This document shows positions 31,754-31,795 of a stretch of 31,795 nt of DNA, piece after piece. Origin of the DNA: Flavobacteriales bacterium UBA2040. Its GTDB lineage: Bacteria; Bacteroidota; Bacteroidia; Flavobacteriales_D; Crocinitomicaceae. The translations under genes and the position numbers were made by a program. The stretch lies in the NCBI GenBank assembly GCA_002332715.1, contig DDBE01000181.1, positions 1-31,795 of the forward strand, given 5' to 3'. The notes beneath the pieces are model-generated. The model worked only from the letters and a program-made list of their open reading frames with translations, was not told where the DNA came from and did no database searches. The stretch's first letter is position 1, and each line of letters starts with the position of its first letter.

Positions 31754-31795
31754 ATGGAAAACAGAAAACACATCGAGGTTTGTTTTACTCCGGGT
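31754..31795 (+). CDS. 5' end of a gene, possibly 2-phosphosulfolactate phosphatase-like (partial)
   Basis: An ATG opens 14 codons that run to the end of the window, reading MENRKHIEVCFTPG. A short basic start followed by a VEVCFTPG-like strand is how I remember ComB-type 2-phosphosulfolactate phosphatases beginning, but 14 residues are far too few to be sure. The promoter box just upstream and the absence of any other frame support a real gene start. Confidence 0.4.
   Translation, partial: MENRKHIEVCFTPG

Noticed and set aside
1..31795. CRISPR array, toxin-antitoxin, defence island or prophage
   Set aside because: No regularly spaced repeats, no Cas, integrase, transposase or restriction gene pattern in any translated frame that I read.

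Overview
The window reads as a chromosomal segment of a low-GC Bacteroidota bacterium, most likely a member of the Flavobacteriales (Crocinitomicaceae-like is my guess, not shown). The lineage is supported by a PorP/SprF protein next to a cargo with a T9SS type-B (gliding-associated) C-terminal domain, a BT_3928-type DoxX protein and a DUF1599 protein beside tpiA, a DUF5522 protein, and repeated matches to the Bacteroidota -7 promoter box TAnnTTTG. No tRNA, rRNA, IS element, CRISPR array or phage gene was seen. Genes are tightly packed and most of the content is housekeeping.

Region 1 (1-3081): the end of an unknown gene, then a minus-strand cluster of a secreted protein, an ECF sigma factor and a zinc-free single-pass anti-sigma factor. 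A small conserved-looking hypothetical gene follows on the plus strand.

Region 2 (3078-18868, minus strand): one long, nearly gapless gene string read from right to left. It holds a DUF1599 tandem protein, a DoxX-thioredoxin-like membrane protein, tpiA, prmA, a 1546-residue exported protein of unknown function, plsY, and a 2148-residue exported TPR/PD40/coiled-coil/SPOR-like protein. The two giants are the least explained genes here. Their linkage to plsY and to a SPOR-like architecture suggests an envelope role (inference).

Region 3 (18896-21655, plus strand): folP, divergent from region 2, then a secreted PKD/T9SS type-B cargo and its PorP/SprF partner, a likely secretion/anchoring pair.

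Region 4 (21720-28350): an ACC deaminase/D-cysteine desulfhydrase-like PLP enzyme divergent from a DUF5522 protein, an LPLAT acyltransferase divergent from an unknown membrane-anchored protein, a cysteine synthase with CBS domains followed without a gap by a BtuF-like metal-receptor protein that lacks a signal peptide, and dinB (DNA polymerase IV), which appears to use a TTG start.

Region 5 (28348-31795): a TerC/Alx family membrane protein upstream of dinB, and, divergently, uvrB overlapping a DUF3817 membrane protein by ATGA. The window ends in the first 14 codons of another gene, possibly comB-like. dinB and uvrB place two DNA-damage functions close together.

The strongest candidates for something undescribed are the 2148-residue protein with three ~200-residue coiled-coil repeats and two SPOR-like repeats, the 1546-residue protein two genes upstream of it, and the sigma/anti-sigma cluster with a soluble protein resembling the tail of DUF2723 membrane proteins.
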